Positions 8,837 to 19,512 are shown, numbered from the stretch's first letter. The stretch is DNA of 64,000 nucleotides from Nocardia carnea NBRC 14403 (GCF_000308515.1 NZ_BAFV01000027.1:1-64000); one strand, 5' to 3'. The notes: a model not told the origin generated them from the sequence alone. Made by a program: numbers and translations.

Positions 8837-10429
8837 ATGATGGTTCGAATGCACGGCGCGACCGCTCCCGCGACTACCACCCGCGAACGATTCCACGAAC
8901 TCGCCGCCGAGCACCGGGTCGTCCCGGTGACCCGGAAGGTGCTCGCCGATTCGGAGACCCCGCTGTCGGCCTACCGCAAACTGGGCGGTGACCGGGCGGG
9001 CACGTTCCTGTTCGAATCCGCGGAGAACGGCCGATCCTGGTCACGCTGGTCGTTCATCGGCGCGGGCAGCCCCTCGGCACTCACCTCGGTCGACGGCGCC
9101 GCCACCTGGCTGGGCGCCACCCCCGCCGGTGCTCCCGCCGGGGGCGACCCGCTCGACGCCCTGCGCGAAACCCTCGAACTGCTGCGCACCGAACGGCTCC
9201 CCGGTCTGCCCCCGCTGACCGGCGGGATGGTCGGCTACCTCGGCTACGACGCGGTGCGCCGCATGGAACGGCTGCCCGAATACGCCGAAGACGATCTGCA
9301 CCTACCCGAGATGGTGCTGCTGCTGGCCACCGATCTGGCGGCGTTCGACCATCACGAGGGCGCGATCACCTTGATCGCCAACGCCGTCAACTGGAACGGC
9401 ACCGCCGACAATGTGGACGCCGCCTACGACGACGCCCTCGCCCGGCTCGACCGGATGACCGCCGCGCTCGCCGCGCCCGCGGTCTCCACGGTTTCCGTCT
9501 TCGACCAGCCCGAACCGGATTACCGGCGCGCCCGCACCCCGGACGAGTACGGCGCCGGGGTCCGCCGCCTGGTCTCGGAGATCGAGGCCGGGGAAGCCTT
9601 CCAGGTGGTGCTGTCGCAGCGTTTCGAAATGGACTACGGCGGCACCCCCATCGATCTGTACCGGATGCTGCGCGCGGCCAACCCCAGCCCGTACATGTTC
9701 CTGCTGCATATCCCGGACGGCGACGGGAACACCGCGTTCTCCATCGTCGGGTCCAGCCCGGAAGCTCTGGTGGCAGTGCAGGACGGGGTCGCGACCACGC
9801 ACCCCATCGCGGGCACCCGCTGGCGGGGCGCCACCGAGGAAGACGATCTGCTGCTCGAAAAGGGCCTGCTGGCCGACGAGAAGGAGAACGCCGAACATCT
9901 CATGCTCGTCGATCTCGGACGCAACGATCTGGGCCGGGTCTGTGTGCCCGGGACGGTGCGGGTCACCGAGTACCGCCACGTCGAGCGCTACAGCCACGTG
10001 ATGCATCTGGTCTCCACGGTGACCGGCCGCCTGGCGCCGGGCAAGATCGCACTCGACGCGGTACGTGCCTGTTTCCCGGCGGGCACGCTGTCCGGCGCCC
10101 CCAAGGTGCGGGCCATGCAGTTGATCGAGGAACTCGAACCCACCCGGCGCGGCGTGTACGGCGGCGTGGTCGGTTACCTCGATTTCGCCGGTGACGCCGA
10201 TACCGCGATCGCCATCCGCACCGCCCTCCTCAAGGACGGCACCGCCTACGTCCAGGCGGGCGCGGGTGTGGTGGCCGATTCCGAGGCCGAATACGAGGAC
10301 ACCGAATCCCGGAACAAGGCGATGGCGGTGCTGCGTGCGGTCGCCGCCGCCGAAACGGTGCGCGCCTTCGGTGGGGAGGAGACAGCCGGCCGGGAATCGG
10401 TATCCGTGACATCCGGAGGCGGCGTATGA
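8837..10429 (+). CDS. trpE: Anthranilate synthase component I
   Basis: The 530-residue chorismate-using subunit makes anthranilate with TrpG, which is not in the window. Intact family blocks include 'SSPEALV', 'PIAGTRWRG', '[15 protein letters not shown]' and '[23 protein letters not shown]'. The N-terminal feedback region shows the LLES-like element as 'FLFESAENG'. Two further in-frame ATGs lie within 12 bases of 8837, so the exact start is uncertain by a few residues. The stop overlaps the following membrane-protein gene by 4 nt. I see no Trp-codon leader in the short upstream space. Confidence 0.96.
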   Translation: MMVRMHGATAPATTTRERFHELAAEHRVVPVTRKVLADSETPLSAYRKLGGDRAGTFLFESAENGRSWSRWSFIGAGSPSALTSVDGAATWLGATPAGAPAGGDPLDALRETLELLRTERLPGLPPLTGGMVGYLGYDAVRRMERLPEYAEDDLHLPEMVLLLATDLAAFDHHEGAITLIANAVNWNGTADNVDAAYDDALARLDRMTAALAAPAVSTVSVFDQPEPDYRRARTPDEYGAGVRRLVSEIEAGEAFQVVLSQRFEMDYGGTPIDLYRMLRAANPSPYMFLLHIPDGDGNTAFSIVGSSPEALVAVQDGVATTHPIAGTRWRGATEEDDLLLEKGLLADEKENAEHLMLVDLGRNDLGRVCVPGTVRVTEYRHVERYSHVMHLVSTVTGRLAPGKIALDAVRACFPAGTLSGAPKVRAMQLIEELEPTRRGVYGGVVGYLDFAGDADTAIAIRTALLKDGTAYVQAGAGVVADSEAEYEDTESRNKAMAVLRAVAAAETVRAFGGEETAGRESVSVTSGGGV

Positions 10430-11562
10430 CGGCCGACGACCCCACCCGCCGCCCGCTGACCGGGGACCCCGGCGGTGCAGCCCGCAGCGGCATCCAGGGG
10501 GAGTTCGTGGCCACCGGCACCGGTACGGACGGGACGGACTCCGCTGTTTCCGAAGCGGCTGAGGCCGCCACGAACGACGCAGGCGCTGTGGCGGCGACCG
10601 ACCCGGGTGCCGGAGCAGCCGGCTCCGTCGCCGCGCGATCCCGGCCGATCGACTGGGGCGACGAGGAAATTGCACCTGCCGCCGAGGCCGGGACCGCTCG
10701 GGGTGGCCGGCAACCGGTTACCGCCCTGGTATTGCTCGCCCTCGGTGCTGCCGCGCTGTGGGGGTCTTCCCGGCTCACCTGGGTGACCGTGACTTCTGCG
10801 GACGGTTTGACCGAGCCACGCACCGACGAACTGAACGGCGGGGTCTGGTTCGGTGCGCTGACGCCGCTGGCGCTGGTTCTGCTGGCTGCCATCGCCGCTG
10901 TCCTGGCGACCCGGGGCTGGATGCGCCGGCTGGTCGGTGTGGTGGTCGCCCTGATCGCCGCTGTGACCGCGGTACCGGCGCTGGCGCTGCTCACCGGGTC
11001 CGGGGCCACCGAGCAGCGGGCCGCGGATCTGGCGGAGCTGCCGGGCCGGGCACAGGTACAGGAGCTGGTGACCTCGAGTGGTCCGGCTGCGCTCACGCTG
11101 TGCGGTGCGCTGGCCGCGTTCGGTGCGGGCTTGTTACTGGCCCGGATGCCGGCCGGTACCAAGCAGCTGTCCGGAAAATACGACAACCCGGCGACGCGAA
11201 AGGCGGCGGCCACCCAGGCGGTGCAGCAGCGTGAGTCCGGCGATGTGCTGCCCGAACGGGTGCTGTGGGACGCGCTGGATGCCGGTGCCGACCCGACCGA
11301 CCCGACCGACCCGACCGGCGCGGACGACCCGACCGACCCGACCGACCCGACCGGCGCGGACGACCCGACCGGGGCGACCGATGCGGCCGCCGCAACTGGT
11401 GCGGCCGGCGCGACCGGTGCGGACGAGCCGCCCACCCGCACCGGCCCGGCGAACGAAACGGCTCGGTCTGCCTCGGCCGAATCGGCGAAACCGGCGGACG
11501 GCGACGCGACGGTCCGTGACGAAGATCGCTCGGCTGCGCCGCGGTCCGGTGATACCCCCTAG
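10426..11562 (+). CDS. Tryptophan-operon-associated membrane protein (TIGR02234 type)
   Basis: The 378-residue product has a roughly 90-residue acidic/Ala-rich N-terminal stretch. Four transmembrane helices follow, from about residue 100 to 240 ([67 protein letters not shown]). Membrane proteins between trpE and trpC are a conserved actinobacterial family of unknown role; proposed functions are transport or scaffolding. The C-terminal tail is disordered and contains tandem DPT repeats encoded by a duplicated 36-bp unit. ATG at 10426 overlaps the trpE stop. A gap of about 140 bp separates it from trpC. Confidence 0.85.
   Translation: MTADDPTRRPLTGDPGGAARSGIQGEFVATGTGTDGTDSAVSEAAEAATNDAGAVAATDPGAGAAGSVAARSRPIDWGDEEIAPAAEAGTARGGRQPVTALVLLALGAAALWGSSRLTWVTVTSADGLTEPRTDELNGGVWFGALTPLALVLLAAIAAVLATRGWMRRLVGVVVALIAAVTAVPALALLTGSGATEQRAADLAELPGRAQVQELVTSSGPAALTLCGALAAFGAGLLLARMPAGTKQLSGKYDNPATRKAAATQAVQQRESGDVLPERVLWDALDAGADPTDPTDPTGADDPTDPTDPTGADDPTGATDAAAATGAAGATGADEPPTRTGPANETARSASAESAKPADGDATVRDEDRSAAPRSGDTP
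11290..11361 (+). repeat. Tandem 36-bp repeat (x2) built from GACCCGACC units inside the trp membrane-protein gene
   Basis: Two perfect adjacent 36-bp copies (11290-11325 and 11326-11361) are each made of GACCCGACC-type 9-mers followed by GGCGCGGAC. They encode (DPT)3-GAD twice in frame. A partial third copy begins at 11362 with GACCCGACCGG. Such repeats can change length by slippage without breaking the frame. Confidence 0.9.
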
Positions 11563-11706
11563 CAGCCCGGTCGCGGCAGGGTGACCCGCCCCCGGCGTCA
11601 GGGTGCCGCGGCCTGCCATTTACTCTTGTTCAGCATCGGTGAGACAGCTCCTGGGGGAATCCTTCAGGCGTAAGTTGCGTGTCTCCCCAGAAAGGATTCG
11701 AGCCAG

Positions 11707-12525
11707 ATGACGGTACTCGACTCGATTCTCGACGGGGTCCGCTCGGATGTAGCCGCTCGGGAGGCGGTGCTCGACTTCCCGGCGGTGAAGGCAGCGGCCG
11801 CCGCCGCGACCCCGCCGCTCGATGCGAAGGCGGCCCTTCTCGAAGACGGTATCGGCGTGATCGCCGAGGTCAAGCGGGCCAGTCCCTCCAAGGGCGCGCT
11901 CGCCGATATCGGTGACCCGGCCAGCCTGGCCAAGGCCTACGAGGACGGTGGCGCCCGGATCATCAGCGTGCTCACCGAGGGCCGGCGCTTCCACGGATCA
12001 CTGGACGATCTGGACGCCGTCCGCGCCACCGTCGATATTCCGGTGCTGCGCAAGGACTTCGTCGTCGGCCCGTACCAGATCCACGAGGCGCGGGCGCACG
12101 GCGCCGATGTGATCCTGCTGATCGTCGCGGCCCTGGAGCAGGACACGCTGGCTTCGCTCATCGATCGCACCGAATCTCTCGGGATGACCGCGCTGGTCGA
12201 GGTGCATACCGAGGAGGAGGCCGATCGGGCCCTCACCGCGGGCGCGAGCGTGATCGGTGTGAACGCGCGCAACCTGAAAACTCTCGAGGTCGACCGGGAC
12301 TGCTTTGCCCGGATCGCGCCGGGGCTGCCCACCGAGGTCGTGCGGATCGCCGAATCCGGTGTCCGCGGCACCGCCGATCTGCTCGCCTATGCGGGCGCCG
12401 GCGCGGACGCGGTTCTCGTCGGCGAGGGCCTGGTCACCAGTGGTGATCCCCGGGCCGCGGTATCGGAGCTGGTCACCGCCGGCACGCATCCGTCCTGCCC
12501 GAAACCGGCCCGGCGGGGGCGATGA
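11707..12525 (+). CDS. trpC: Indole-3-glycerol-phosphate synthase
   Basis: The 272-residue TIM barrel closes CdRP to indole-3-glycerol phosphate. Diagnostic blocks are [10 protein letters not shown] (catalytic Glu/Lys), 'VLRKDFVV', '[10 protein letters not shown]', '[13 protein letters not shown]' and 'AESGVRG'. It is not fused to TrpF. ATG 11707 is preceded by an AGAAAGGATT-type site. The 144-bp upstream space may carry its own promoter. The stop overlaps the trpB start. Confidence 0.96.
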   Translation: MTVLDSILDGVRSDVAAREAVLDFPAVKAAAAAATPPLDAKAALLEDGIGVIAEVKRASPSKGALADIGDPASLAKAYEDGGARIISVLTEGRRFHGSLDDLDAVRATVDIPVLRKDFVVGPYQIHEARAHGADVILLIVAALEQDTLASLIDRTESLGMTALVEVHTEEEADRALTAGASVIGVNARNLKTLEVDRDCFARIAPGLPTEVVRIAESGVRGTADLLAYAGAGADAVLVGEGLVTSGDPRAAVSELVTAGTHPSCPKPARRGR

Positions 12526-13814
12526 TGGTGGCATCCGGGTCTTCCACCGACCATGCCCTGCCCGCCGCGAGCCGCGGGGTGGCGCAGCGTAGCGAACACG
12601 AACCCGACGAGGGCGGCCATTTCGGCGTCTACGGCGGCCGGCATGTGCCCGAGGCGCTGATGGCGGTGATCGAGGAGGTCACGGCCGAATACGACAAGGT
12701 CCGCCTGGACCCCGATTTCCTCGCCGAACTCGATCGGCTGCAACGCGACTACACCGGTCGCCCCTCGCCGGTCTTCGAATGCACCGGACTGGCCGAACAC
12801 GCCGGCGGTGCGCGGATCCTGCTGAAACGCGAGGATCTGAACCACACCGGTTCCCACAAGATCAACAACGTGCTGGGGCAGGCGCTGCTGGCCAAGCGGA
12901 TGGGCAAGACCCGGATCATCGCCGAAACCGGCGCCGGGCAGCACGGGGTCGCCACGGCCACCGCCTGTGCGCTGCTCGGGTTGCGCTGCATCATCTACAT
13001 GGGTGCGGTCGATACCGCCCGTCAGGCCCTGAACGTGGCCCGGATGCGGCTGCTCGGCGCCGAGGTCGTCTCGGTGACCCTCGGTTCGCAGACGCTCAAG
13101 GACGCGATCAACGAAGCGTTGCGCGACTGGGTCACCAACGCCGACGACACCTACTACTGTTTCGGCACCGCCGCCGGCCCCCATCCGTTCCCGATGATGG
13201 TCCGCGATTTCCAGCGGGTCGTCGGGATGGAGGCCCGCGCCCAGGTCCAGAGCCTGACGGGCCGGCTGCCCGATGCCGTCGCGGCCTGCGTGGGCGGGGG
13301 ATCCAATGCGATCGGGATCTTCCATGCCTTCATCGACGACCCCGGCGTCCGGCTGGTCGGTTACGAAGCCGCCGGTGACGGCGTGGAAACCGGCCGGCAT
13401 GCGGCGACCTTCGCCGGTGGCTCCCCGGGCGCCTTCCAGGGCGCCTACTCGTACCTGCTGCAGGACGAGGACGGACAGACCATCGAATCGCATTCGATCT
13501 CGGCCGGCCTGGACTATCCGGGTGTCGGCCCCGAGCATGCGTTCCTGAAGGATATCGGCCGCGCCGAGTACCTGCCGGTCACCGATACCGCCGCGATGGA
13601 CGCGCTACTGCTGCTCAGCCGTACCGAGGGCATCATCCCGGCCATCGAATCCGCGCACGCGGTCGCGGGGGCGCTCGAACTGGGCCGCGAACTGGGCGAA
13701 GGCGCAATCATCCTGGTGAACCTGTCCGGGCGCGGCGACAAGGATATGGATACCGCCGCCCGCTGGTTCGGGCTCTTCGACGATCCGGACACCGGCAAGG
13801 AGAACGGTCAGTGA
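12522..13814 (+). CDS. trpB: Tryptophan synthase beta chain
   Basis: The 430-residue PLP enzyme condenses indole with serine. The PLP lysine lies in [14 protein letters not shown]; a Gly-rich phosphate site reads 'GGGSNAIG', and '[13 protein letters not shown]' is the substrate loop. It is the TrpB1 type, partnered by trpA just downstream. The start overlaps the trpC stop and the stop overlaps trpA (GTGA), so the three genes are translationally coupled. An N-terminal extension of about 30 residues precedes the conserved '[15 protein letters not shown]'. Confidence 0.97.
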   Translation: MMVASGSSTDHALPAASRGVAQRSEHEPDEGGHFGVYGGRHVPEALMAVIEEVTAEYDKVRLDPDFLAELDRLQRDYTGRPSPVFECTGLAEHAGGARILLKREDLNHTGSHKINNVLGQALLAKRMGKTRIIAETGAGQHGVATATACALLGLRCIIYMGAVDTARQALNVARMRLLGAEVVSVTLGSQTLKDAINEALRDWVTNADDTYYCFGTAAGPHPFPMMVRDFQRVVGMEARAQVQSLTGRLPDAVAACVGGGSNAIGIFHAFIDDPGVRLVGYEAAGDGVETGRHAATFAGGSPGAFQGAYSYLLQDEDGQTIESHSISAGLDYPGVGPEHAFLKDIGRAEYLPVTDTAAMDALLLLSRTEGIIPAIESAHAVAGALELGRELGEGAIILVNLSGRGDKDMDTAARWFGLFDDPDTGKENGQ

Positions 13815-14611
13815 GTTCCGAATCCCGGCTCGGCGCCACCTTCGCCGCCTGCAAGGCCGATAACCGCGCGGCGCTCATCGGGTACCTACCCGCCGGCTAT
13901 CCGGATCTCGACGGGTCGCGCAAAGTCGTGCGGGCGATGGTCGAATCCGGTTGCGATATCGTCGAAGTCGGCGTCGCCTATTCCGATCCGGTGATGGACG
14001 GGCCGACCATCCAGGCCGCCGCCGATCAGGCGCTACGCGGCGGTGTCCGGGTCCGCGATGTGTTCTCCGTGGTCGAAGCGGTAGCCGATGCGGGTGCCCA
14101 GGCGGTGGTGATGAGCTACTGGAATCCGGTCCTCAAATACGGCGTCGACCGGTTCTCCCGCGACCTCGCCGCCGCCGGTGGTGCCGGCATCATCACGCCC
14201 AATCTCATTCCCGAGGAAGCGGACGACTGGTTCAGCGCCTCGGCCGCGCACCACCTCGACCGCATCTTCCTGGTGGCGCCGTCGTCCACCGAGGAACGCC
14301 TCGCCGCCACCCTCGACGCCAGTTCGGGTTTCGTCTACGCCGCGTCGACCATGGGCGTCACCGGCGCCCGGGACGCGGTCTCGACCATGGCGCCCGCGCT
14401 GTGCGCCCGGATCCGCGAGCACAGCGATATTCCCATCGGGGTCGGCCTCGGGGTCCGCTCCGGGGCGCAGGCGGCCGAGATCGCGGCCTACGCCGACGGG
14501 GTGATCGTCGGCTCCGCGCTGGTCAGCGCCGCCGCCGAGGGGCTGGACGCGGTCCACACCCTGACCGCGGAACTGGCCGGCGGTGTCCGCGCCGCCACGG
14601 TCGCGTCCTGA
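13811..14611 (+). CDS. trpA: Tryptophan synthase alpha chain
   Basis: The 266-residue TIM barrel releases indole from IGP and channels it to TrpB. The catalytic region reads '[19 protein letters not shown]', containing the expected Glu and Asp. The phosphate loop '[28 protein letters not shown]' and '[11 protein letters not shown]' are intact. Start is GTG 13811, coupled to trpB by 4 nt. It ends the trp unit; lgt follows after about 120 bp, as in mycobacteria. Confidence 0.96.
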   Translation: MSSESRLGATFAACKADNRAALIGYLPAGYPDLDGSRKVVRAMVESGCDIVEVGVAYSDPVMDGPTIQAAADQALRGGVRVRDVFSVVEAVADAGAQAVVMSYWNPVLKYGVDRFSRDLAAAGGAGIITPNLIPEEADDWFSASAAHHLDRIFLVAPSSTEERLAATLDASSGFVYAASTMGVTGARDAVSTMAPALCARIREHSDIPIGVGLGVRSGAQAAEIAAYADGVIVGSALVSAAAEGLDAVHTLTAELAGGVRAATVAS

Positions 14612-14732
14612 ACCGTCCCCGGCGCGTATGACACCGCGGTAGGAGGCCGGCACCGGCCACGCCCGGGCGGGAGAGAACACGCGAGCCGGAGGCCGAACTT
14701 GCCAACGTGGCCTCCTGGACTACGGTTGCCCC

Positions 14733-16085
14733 GTGACCGTTCTCGCCGTACCGGAAACCACCTCGACCGTCGTATCGCCCGCCACCGAGCTGCTGGCCTA
14801 TCTGCCCAGCCCGCCGCAGGGCGTCTGGGATATCGGGCCGTTCCCGCTCCGCGCGTACGCGGTCTGCATCATCCTCGGAATCATCGTCGCCATCTGGTGG
14901 GGCGAGAAACGCTGGCAGTCCCGTGGGGGTGAGGCGGGCACGATCCTGGACGTCGCCGTATTCGCCGTACCGTTCGGGCTGATCGGCGGCCGGATCTACC
15001 ATGTCGCCACCGACTGGCAGAAGTACTTCGGGGAAGACGGCAACCCCGTGGACGCCCTGAAGATCTACCAGGGCGGTCTCGGCATCTGGGGTGCGGTGTT
15101 CTTCGGCGCGATCGGCGCCTGGATCGCCTGCCGGATCTACAAGATTCCGCTGCCCGCCCTCGGTGACGCGATCGCCCCGCCGATCCTGCTCGCCCAGGCC
15201 ATCGGCCGGCTCGGCAACTACTTCAACCAGGAGCTCTACGGTCGCGAAACCGATCTGCCCTGGGGCCTGGAGATCTACCTGCGCTTCGACGACGCCGGCC
15301 GGCTCGACATGATGAACGGTGTTTCCTCCGGCGAGGTCCACTCCGTCGTGCATCCCACGTTCCTCTACGAGCTGCTGTGGAATGTCGCGATCGTGCTCGC
15401 ACTGGTCTATATCGACCGGCGTTTCCGCATCGGGCACGGGCGGCTGTTCGCCCTGTACGTCGCCGGTTACTGCTTCGGGCGCTTCTTCGTCGAACTCATG
15501 CGTGATGACGAGGCCACCCTGATCGCGGGTATCCGGGTCAACACCTTCACCTCCGGTCTGGTCTTCCTGGCCGCGATCGCGTACTTCCTGTTCGCCACCA
15601 AGGGCCGGGAAACTCCGGAACAGCTCCGCCCCGGGTGGGGGCCGCGCCCGTGGCCCTGGCAGTTCGGTGCGTTGCGGACTGCAGCCGCGGCGTCCGAGAC
15701 CGGTTCCGGCGCGGAAGCTTCCGCCGCACCCGATTCCGAGACCGGAAACGAGTCCGGGAAGTCCGGTCCTGCCGATCCGCTCGAGAAGGCGGCGGTGTCG
15801 AAGGAGGCCGGCGAGTCCGGCACCGGCGATGCGCTCACGAAGCGGCAGGGCAGCAGCGAATCCGCGAAATCGGACGCCCCCGCCGATTCCGCCGCCGGTC
15901 CGCAGGATTCGCCCGCCGATGCCGACTCCACGGAGCCGGGCGGGTCCGCGGAGTCGCCGAAATCCGCGACAAGCGAAGCGGCCGTCGATCCGAAGTCCAG
16001 CGCGAACGAATCCGACGCTGCACACACCGATTCGGTGTCACCAGCGGATCCGGATTCCGCGGCCACCGCACCGAAGAACCCCTGA
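14733..16085 (+). CDS. lgt: Prolipoprotein diacylglyceryl transferase with long disordered tail
   Basis: Residues 1 to about 290 form the integral-membrane Lgt core that attaches diacylglycerol to lipobox cysteines. The signature 'AQAIGRLGNYFNQELYGRETDLPWG' and 'GGRIYHVATDW' are intact, with seven or so hydrophobic helices. From about residue 310 to 450 the protein continues as a Ser/Ala/Glu/Pro-rich low-complexity tail, longer than in most bacteria though extensions are known in mycolate-containing genera. Lipoproteins encoded in this window (33.3, 44.2 and 28.5 kb) would be substrates. Start is GTG 14733. Confidence 0.94.
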   Translation: MTVLAVPETTSTVVSPATELLAYLPSPPQGVWDIGPFPLRAYAVCIILGIIVAIWWGEKRWQSRGGEAGTILDVAVFAVPFGLIGGRIYHVATDWQKYFGEDGNPVDALKIYQGGLGIWGAVFFGAIGAWIACRIYKIPLPALGDAIAPPILLAQAIGRLGNYFNQELYGRETDLPWGLEIYLRFDDAGRLDMMNGVSSGEVHSVVHPTFLYELLWNVAIVLALVYIDRRFRIGHGRLFALYVAGYCFGRFFVELMRDDEATLIAGIRVNTFTSGLVFLAAIAYFLFATKGRETPEQLRPGWGPRPWPWQFGALRTAAAASETGSGAEASAAPDSETGNESGKSGPADPLEKAAVSKEAGESGTGDALTKRQGSSESAKSDAPADSAAGPQDSPADADSTEPGGSAESPKSATSEAAVDPKSSANESDAAHTDSVSPADPDSAATAPKNP

Positions 16086-16118
16086 GCCGACCGGAACAGC
16101 CTTCCACAGCCCGACCTC

Positions 16119-16366
16119 GAGATACGGGCCCCGAACCTCAGGCTGCCGGAGGCAGCGCCATGACACAGCGGGGGAGCGAGCAAAGAACAACGACACAGAT
16201 ACCCCGGCCCTGCGCCGCCGAAGAATCTCTCCGCCGAAGGGTCCGTCCCATGATTGCCCACCCCAATGGTTCGGGGCCCGTCTCGTTCTGGAGCGGCGGA
16301 GTGAAGAACGAGACCCATGGGGCCCCGAACCCCGCGGCGCCGGAGGCGGCGCCATAAACACAGGAG
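16119..16366. repeat. Repeat-rich leader with three GGGCCCCGAACC boxes and a 22-bp inverted repeat
   Basis: The space between lgt and the TM2 gene holds GGGCCCCGAACC at 16126-16137 and 16320-16331 and its reverse complement at 16268-16279. The two direct copies extend about 40 bp into similar GCCGGAGGC-centred hairpins (16124-16167 and 16317-16366). The 22-nt arm 16268-16289 is perfectly complementary to 16305-16331, except for a 5-nt insertion (CCATG). This can form a strong hairpin with a 15-nt loop. It may be a lgt terminator, a dispersed intergenic element or a TM2 leader. Confidence 0.75.
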
Positions 16367-16371
16367 GAGCA

Positions 16372-16947
16372 GTGACCGATCCGTACCAGCAGGGCGGACC
16401 GCAGTACGGCCCGCCGGGCACCGGCCCGGATCTGGGTAAATCGCCGGGGTATCCGTCGCAGCCGCAGGCGCAGCCCTACCCGTCCCAGCCGTACGCCTCG
16501 CAGCCGCAGCCGTATCCGGGTCAGCCGGACCCGCAGTACGGGGCCGCACCCGGCTATGGGCAACCGGGCCCCGGGTACGGGCAGCAGGACCCTGCATACG
16601 GTCAGCCGGGCGCATATGGGCAGCCGGGCGCGTACGGTCAGCCGGTGCCTGGCTACGGCGCGCCCATGGGGTACAACCCGATGGATCCGGAGGCCCCTTA
16701 CGGCCGCGATATGTACGGCGTACCGCTGTCCGACAAGCAGAAGCTGGTGGCGGGCCTGCTGCAGATCTTCCTCGGCTCGCTCGGGATCGGCCGGTTCTAC
16801 CTCGGTGATACCGGGATGGGCGTCGGCCAGATCGCGGCCAGCATCGTCACCTGCGGTATCGCCGGAACGATCTGGGGTCTCATCGACGGTGTCCTGATCC
16901 TTACCGGCAAGGTGACCGATAACCACGGTCGTCCCCTGCGGGACTGA
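16372..16947 (+). CDS. TM2-domain membrane protein with Pro/Gln/Gly/Tyr-rich N-terminus
   Basis: From GTG 16372 the product is 191 residues. About 115 N-terminal residues are PYPSQP / YGQPG-type repeats, likely disordered. A TM2 domain follows (SDKQKLVAGLLQIFLGSLGIGRFYLGD, then 'GQIAASIVTCGIAGTIWGLIDGVLIL'), two helices joined by a short turn. TM2 proteins of this shape are common in actinobacteria with no settled role. AGGAGGAGC directly precedes the GTG, a near-ideal ribosome site. The unusual repeat-rich leader upstream is described separately. Confidence 0.9.
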   Translation: MTDPYQQGGPQYGPPGTGPDLGKSPGYPSQPQAQPYPSQPYASQPQPYPGQPDPQYGAAPGYGQPGPGYGQQDPAYGQPGAYGQPGAYGQPVPGYGAPMGYNPMDPEAPYGRDMYGVPLSDKQKLVAGLLQIFLGSLGIGRFYLGDTGMGVGQIAASIVTCGIAGTIWGLIDGVLILTGKVTDNHGRPLRD

Positions 16948-16966
16948 AATGCCCCGGTGTGCAGAG

Positions 16967-16992
16967 TGCGGGTCCACTACGGCGGGCCCGCA
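16967..16992 (+). terminator. Hairpin after the TM2 gene
   Basis: TGCGGGTCC (16967-16975) pairs with GGGCCCGCA (16984-16992), with one G-T wobble and an 8-nt loop, 20 bp past the stop. There is no T-run, as is common for actinobacterial terminators. Support is positional only. Confidence 0.4.
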
Positions 16993-17159
16993 TTCGTGTA
17001 TCCGAGGCGATTCGTAGCGCCGAGATAACAGTCGCGTAAGGACTCCGGTTCATCATGAGGCGGGCGGCGTTGGGCCGCCGTTCACCCAGAGTTCGGTGCT
17101 CTCGCCGCCGCCCGCGGGCCGGGCGGGACGCCGTAGCGCGGCAGGATTAGGCTCGACAC

Positions 17160-18578
17160 GTGATGCGACGGACGAAGATTGTGTGCACCCTCGGCCCGGC
17201 CACTGCCACCGAGGAACGTATTCGAGAGCTCGTCGAAAGCGGTATGGACGTCGCCCGGCTGAATTTCAGCCACGGCGAGCACTCCGACCACGCCGAAAAC
17301 TACAAGAAGGTGCGGCAGGCCTGCGAAGATCTCGGCCGCGCCGTCGGTATTCTCGCCGATCTGCAAGGCCCCAAGATCCGGCTGGGGCGTTTCGCCGAGG
17401 AACGCACCATCTGGGCGACCGGTGAGGTCGTCCGCATCACCGTCGACGATATCGTCGGTGATCACGACCGTGTCTCCACCACTTACAAACAGCTCGCCGA
17501 AGACGCCAAATCCGGTGACCGGCTGCTCGTCGACGACGGCAAGGTCGGGCTGGAGGTGATCCGCGTCGAGGGTAACGACGTGGTGTGCGAGGTGACCGAA
17601 GGCGGCCCGGTCAGCAACAACAAGGGTGTGTCGCTGCCGGGTATGGACGTTTCGGTACCCGCGCTCTCCGAAAAAGATATCGAGGATCTGGAATTCGCCC
17701 TGAACCTGGGCGTGGATTTCATCGCCCTCTCGTTCGTCCGCTCACCGTCGGATATCGAACTCGTCCACGATGTGATGGACCGGGTGGGCCGGCGGGTCCC
17801 GGTGATCGGCAAACTGGAGAAGCCCGAGGCGATCGACAACCTCGAGGCCGTGGTCCTGGCTTTCGATGCGGTGATGGTGGCCCGCGGCGACCTCGGTGTC
17901 GAATTGCCGCTCGAGCAGGTGCCGATCGTGCAGAAGCGTGCCATCCAGATGGCGCGCGAGAACGCGAAACCGGTGATCGTCGCGACCCAGATGCTCGAAT
18001 CCATGATCGAGAACTCGCGGCCCACCCGCGCCGAGGCCTCCGATGTGGCCAATGCGGTCCTCGACGGCGCCGACGCGGTGATGCTGTCCGGTGAGACCTC
18101 GGTCGGCAAGTATCCGATCGAGACCGTGCGCACCATGGCGCGCATCGTGCACGCGGTGGAAACCGAATCCACCAACGTGCCGCCCCTGACGCATACCCCG
18201 CGCACCAAACGCGGTGTCATCTCGTATGCCGCCCGCGATATCGGGGAACGGCTCAACGCCAAGGCGCTGGTGGCCTTCACCCAGTCCGGCGATACGGTGC
18301 GCCGTCTGGCCCGCCTGCACACTCCGATCCCGCTGCTGGCGTTCACCCCCCTTCCGGAGGTGCGCAGCCAGCTGGCGCTCACCTGGGGCACCGAAACCTT
18401 CATCGTGCCCACCGTGGACAGCACGGACGCGATGATCAAACAGGTCGATCAGGCGCTGCTGAGCATGAACCGCTACGCCAAGGGTGACCTCGTGGTCATC
18501 GTGGCGGGCTCCCCACCGGGTACCGTCGGGTCCACGAACCTGATCCACGTGCACCGTATCGGCGAGGAGGACCACTGA
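17160..18578 (+). CDS. pyk: Pyruvate kinase
   Basis: The 472 residues equal the M. tuberculosis PykA length if the GTG at 17160 is used; ATG 17163 is an alternative. Signatures are RTKIVCTLGPAT, 'NFSHGEH', 'LADLQGPKIRLGRF', 'GKLEKPEAIDN' (catalytic Lys) and 'MVARGDLGVELPLEQVP'. The C-terminal regulatory domain is complete. It converts PEP and ADP to pyruvate and ATP. Little space for a ribosome site separates TAGGCT from the start, so a leaderless transcript is possible. tesB follows after about 25 bp on the same strand. Confidence 0.96.
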   Translation: MMRRTKIVCTLGPATATEERIRELVESGMDVARLNFSHGEHSDHAENYKKVRQACEDLGRAVGILADLQGPKIRLGRFAEERTIWATGEVVRITVDDIVGDHDRVSTTYKQLAEDAKSGDRLLVDDGKVGLEVIRVEGNDVVCEVTEGGPVSNNKGVSLPGMDVSVPALSEKDIEDLEFALNLGVDFIALSFVRSPSDIELVHDVMDRVGRRVPVIGKLEKPEAIDNLEAVVLAFDAVMVARGDLGVELPLEQVPIVQKRAIQMARENAKPVIVATQMLESMIENSRPTRAEASDVANAVLDGADAVMLSGETSVGKYPIETVRTMARIVHAVETESTNVPPLTHTPRTKRGVISYAARDIGERLNAKALVAFTQSGDTVRRLARLHTPIPLLAFTPLPEVRSQLALTWGTETFIVPTVDSTDAMIKQVDQALLSMNRYAKGDLVVIVAGSPPGTVGSTNLIHVHRIGEEDH

Positions 18579-18603
18579 TGCCGAGCAATTCCGGAGTCGC
18601 CCG

Positions 18604-19497
18604 GTGAGCGCGCCGGTCGACGAGACCGTGACCGGCCGGCACCGCGATCTCGACACCCTGCTGGAGCTGCTGGACCTCGAGGAGGTGTCCGAGGATGTGT
18701 TCCGCGGGCACCATCCGGAGAAGGTCGCCAGCCGCACCTTCGGCGGGCAGCTCGTCTCGCAGGCGGTGATCGCCGCCGGCCGCACGGCCGGGGATCGGCC
18801 GATCCACGTGCTCAACGCGCATTTCGTGCGGGGCGGCGATGTGAAGAAGCCGATCGATTTCCACGTCGAACGGCATCGTGACGGGCGTGCGTTCGCCAAC
18901 CGCACCGTCACCGCGGTCCAGGACGGCCAGGAACTGTTCGTCATGCTGGCCTCCTTCCAGGGGTGGGGTAAGGGGCTCGAACACGCGCACGAACGGCCGG
19001 AGGTCCCGGATCCGGAGACGCTGCCGCGGATCCAGGAGAGTTTCGCCGGGTTCGAGGACAAGCTGGAGATGTTCGTCAACGCTCCGCACCCGATCGATAT
19101 GCGCTACACCAACGATCCGGCCTGGATCCTGAAGGGCACCGGCGAGAAGCTGAACCACAACCGCGTGTGGATGCGCGCCGACGGCACCCTGCCCGACGAT
19201 CCGTTGCTTCATGTGGCCGCGCTGAGCTATTCCTCCGACACCACGGTGCTGGATTCGATCATCACCACGCACGGCCTGTCGTGGGGTCTGGACCGGATCG
19301 TCGCCGCCACGGTGAACCACTCCATCTGGTTCCATCGCCCGTTCCGGTTCGACGAATGGGCGCTGTACGCCACCGAATCCCCCGTGGCCGCGGGCTCACG
19401 GGGGCTGGCGACCGGGCGTTTCTACTCACGGTCGGGTGATCTGCTGGCCACCACCGTCCAGGAAGGCGTTATCCGCCATTTCCCGGCGCGGCGCTGA
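18604..19497 (+). CDS. tesB: Acyl-CoA thioesterase II
   Basis: This 297-residue double hot-dog thioesterase hydrolyses medium/long acyl-CoA. Typical blocks are 'FRGHHPEKVASRTFGGQLVSQAVIAAG', 'HVLNAHFVRGGDVKKPIDFHVE' and the C-terminal 'SIWFHRPFRFDEWALYATESP' and 'GRFYSRSGDLLATTVQEG'. The start GTG 18604 overlaps no gene and lies 25 bp after pyk, as in M. tuberculosis pykA-tesB1. Probably co-transcribed with pyk. Confidence 0.93.
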   Translation: MSAPVDETVTGRHRDLDTLLELLDLEEVSEDVFRGHHPEKVASRTFGGQLVSQAVIAAGRTAGDRPIHVLNAHFVRGGDVKKPIDFHVERHRDGRAFANRTVTAVQDGQELFVMLASFQGWGKGLEHAHERPEVPDPETLPRIQESFAGFEDKLEMFVNAPHPIDMRYTNDPAWILKGTGEKLNHNRVWMRADGTLPDDPLLHVAALSYSSDTTVLDSIITTHGLSWGLDRIVAATVNHSIWFHRPFRFDEWALYATESPVAAGSRGLATGRFYSRSGDLLATTVQEGVIRHFPARR

Positions 19498-19512
19498 CCG
19501 CGGCCGAGCGGT

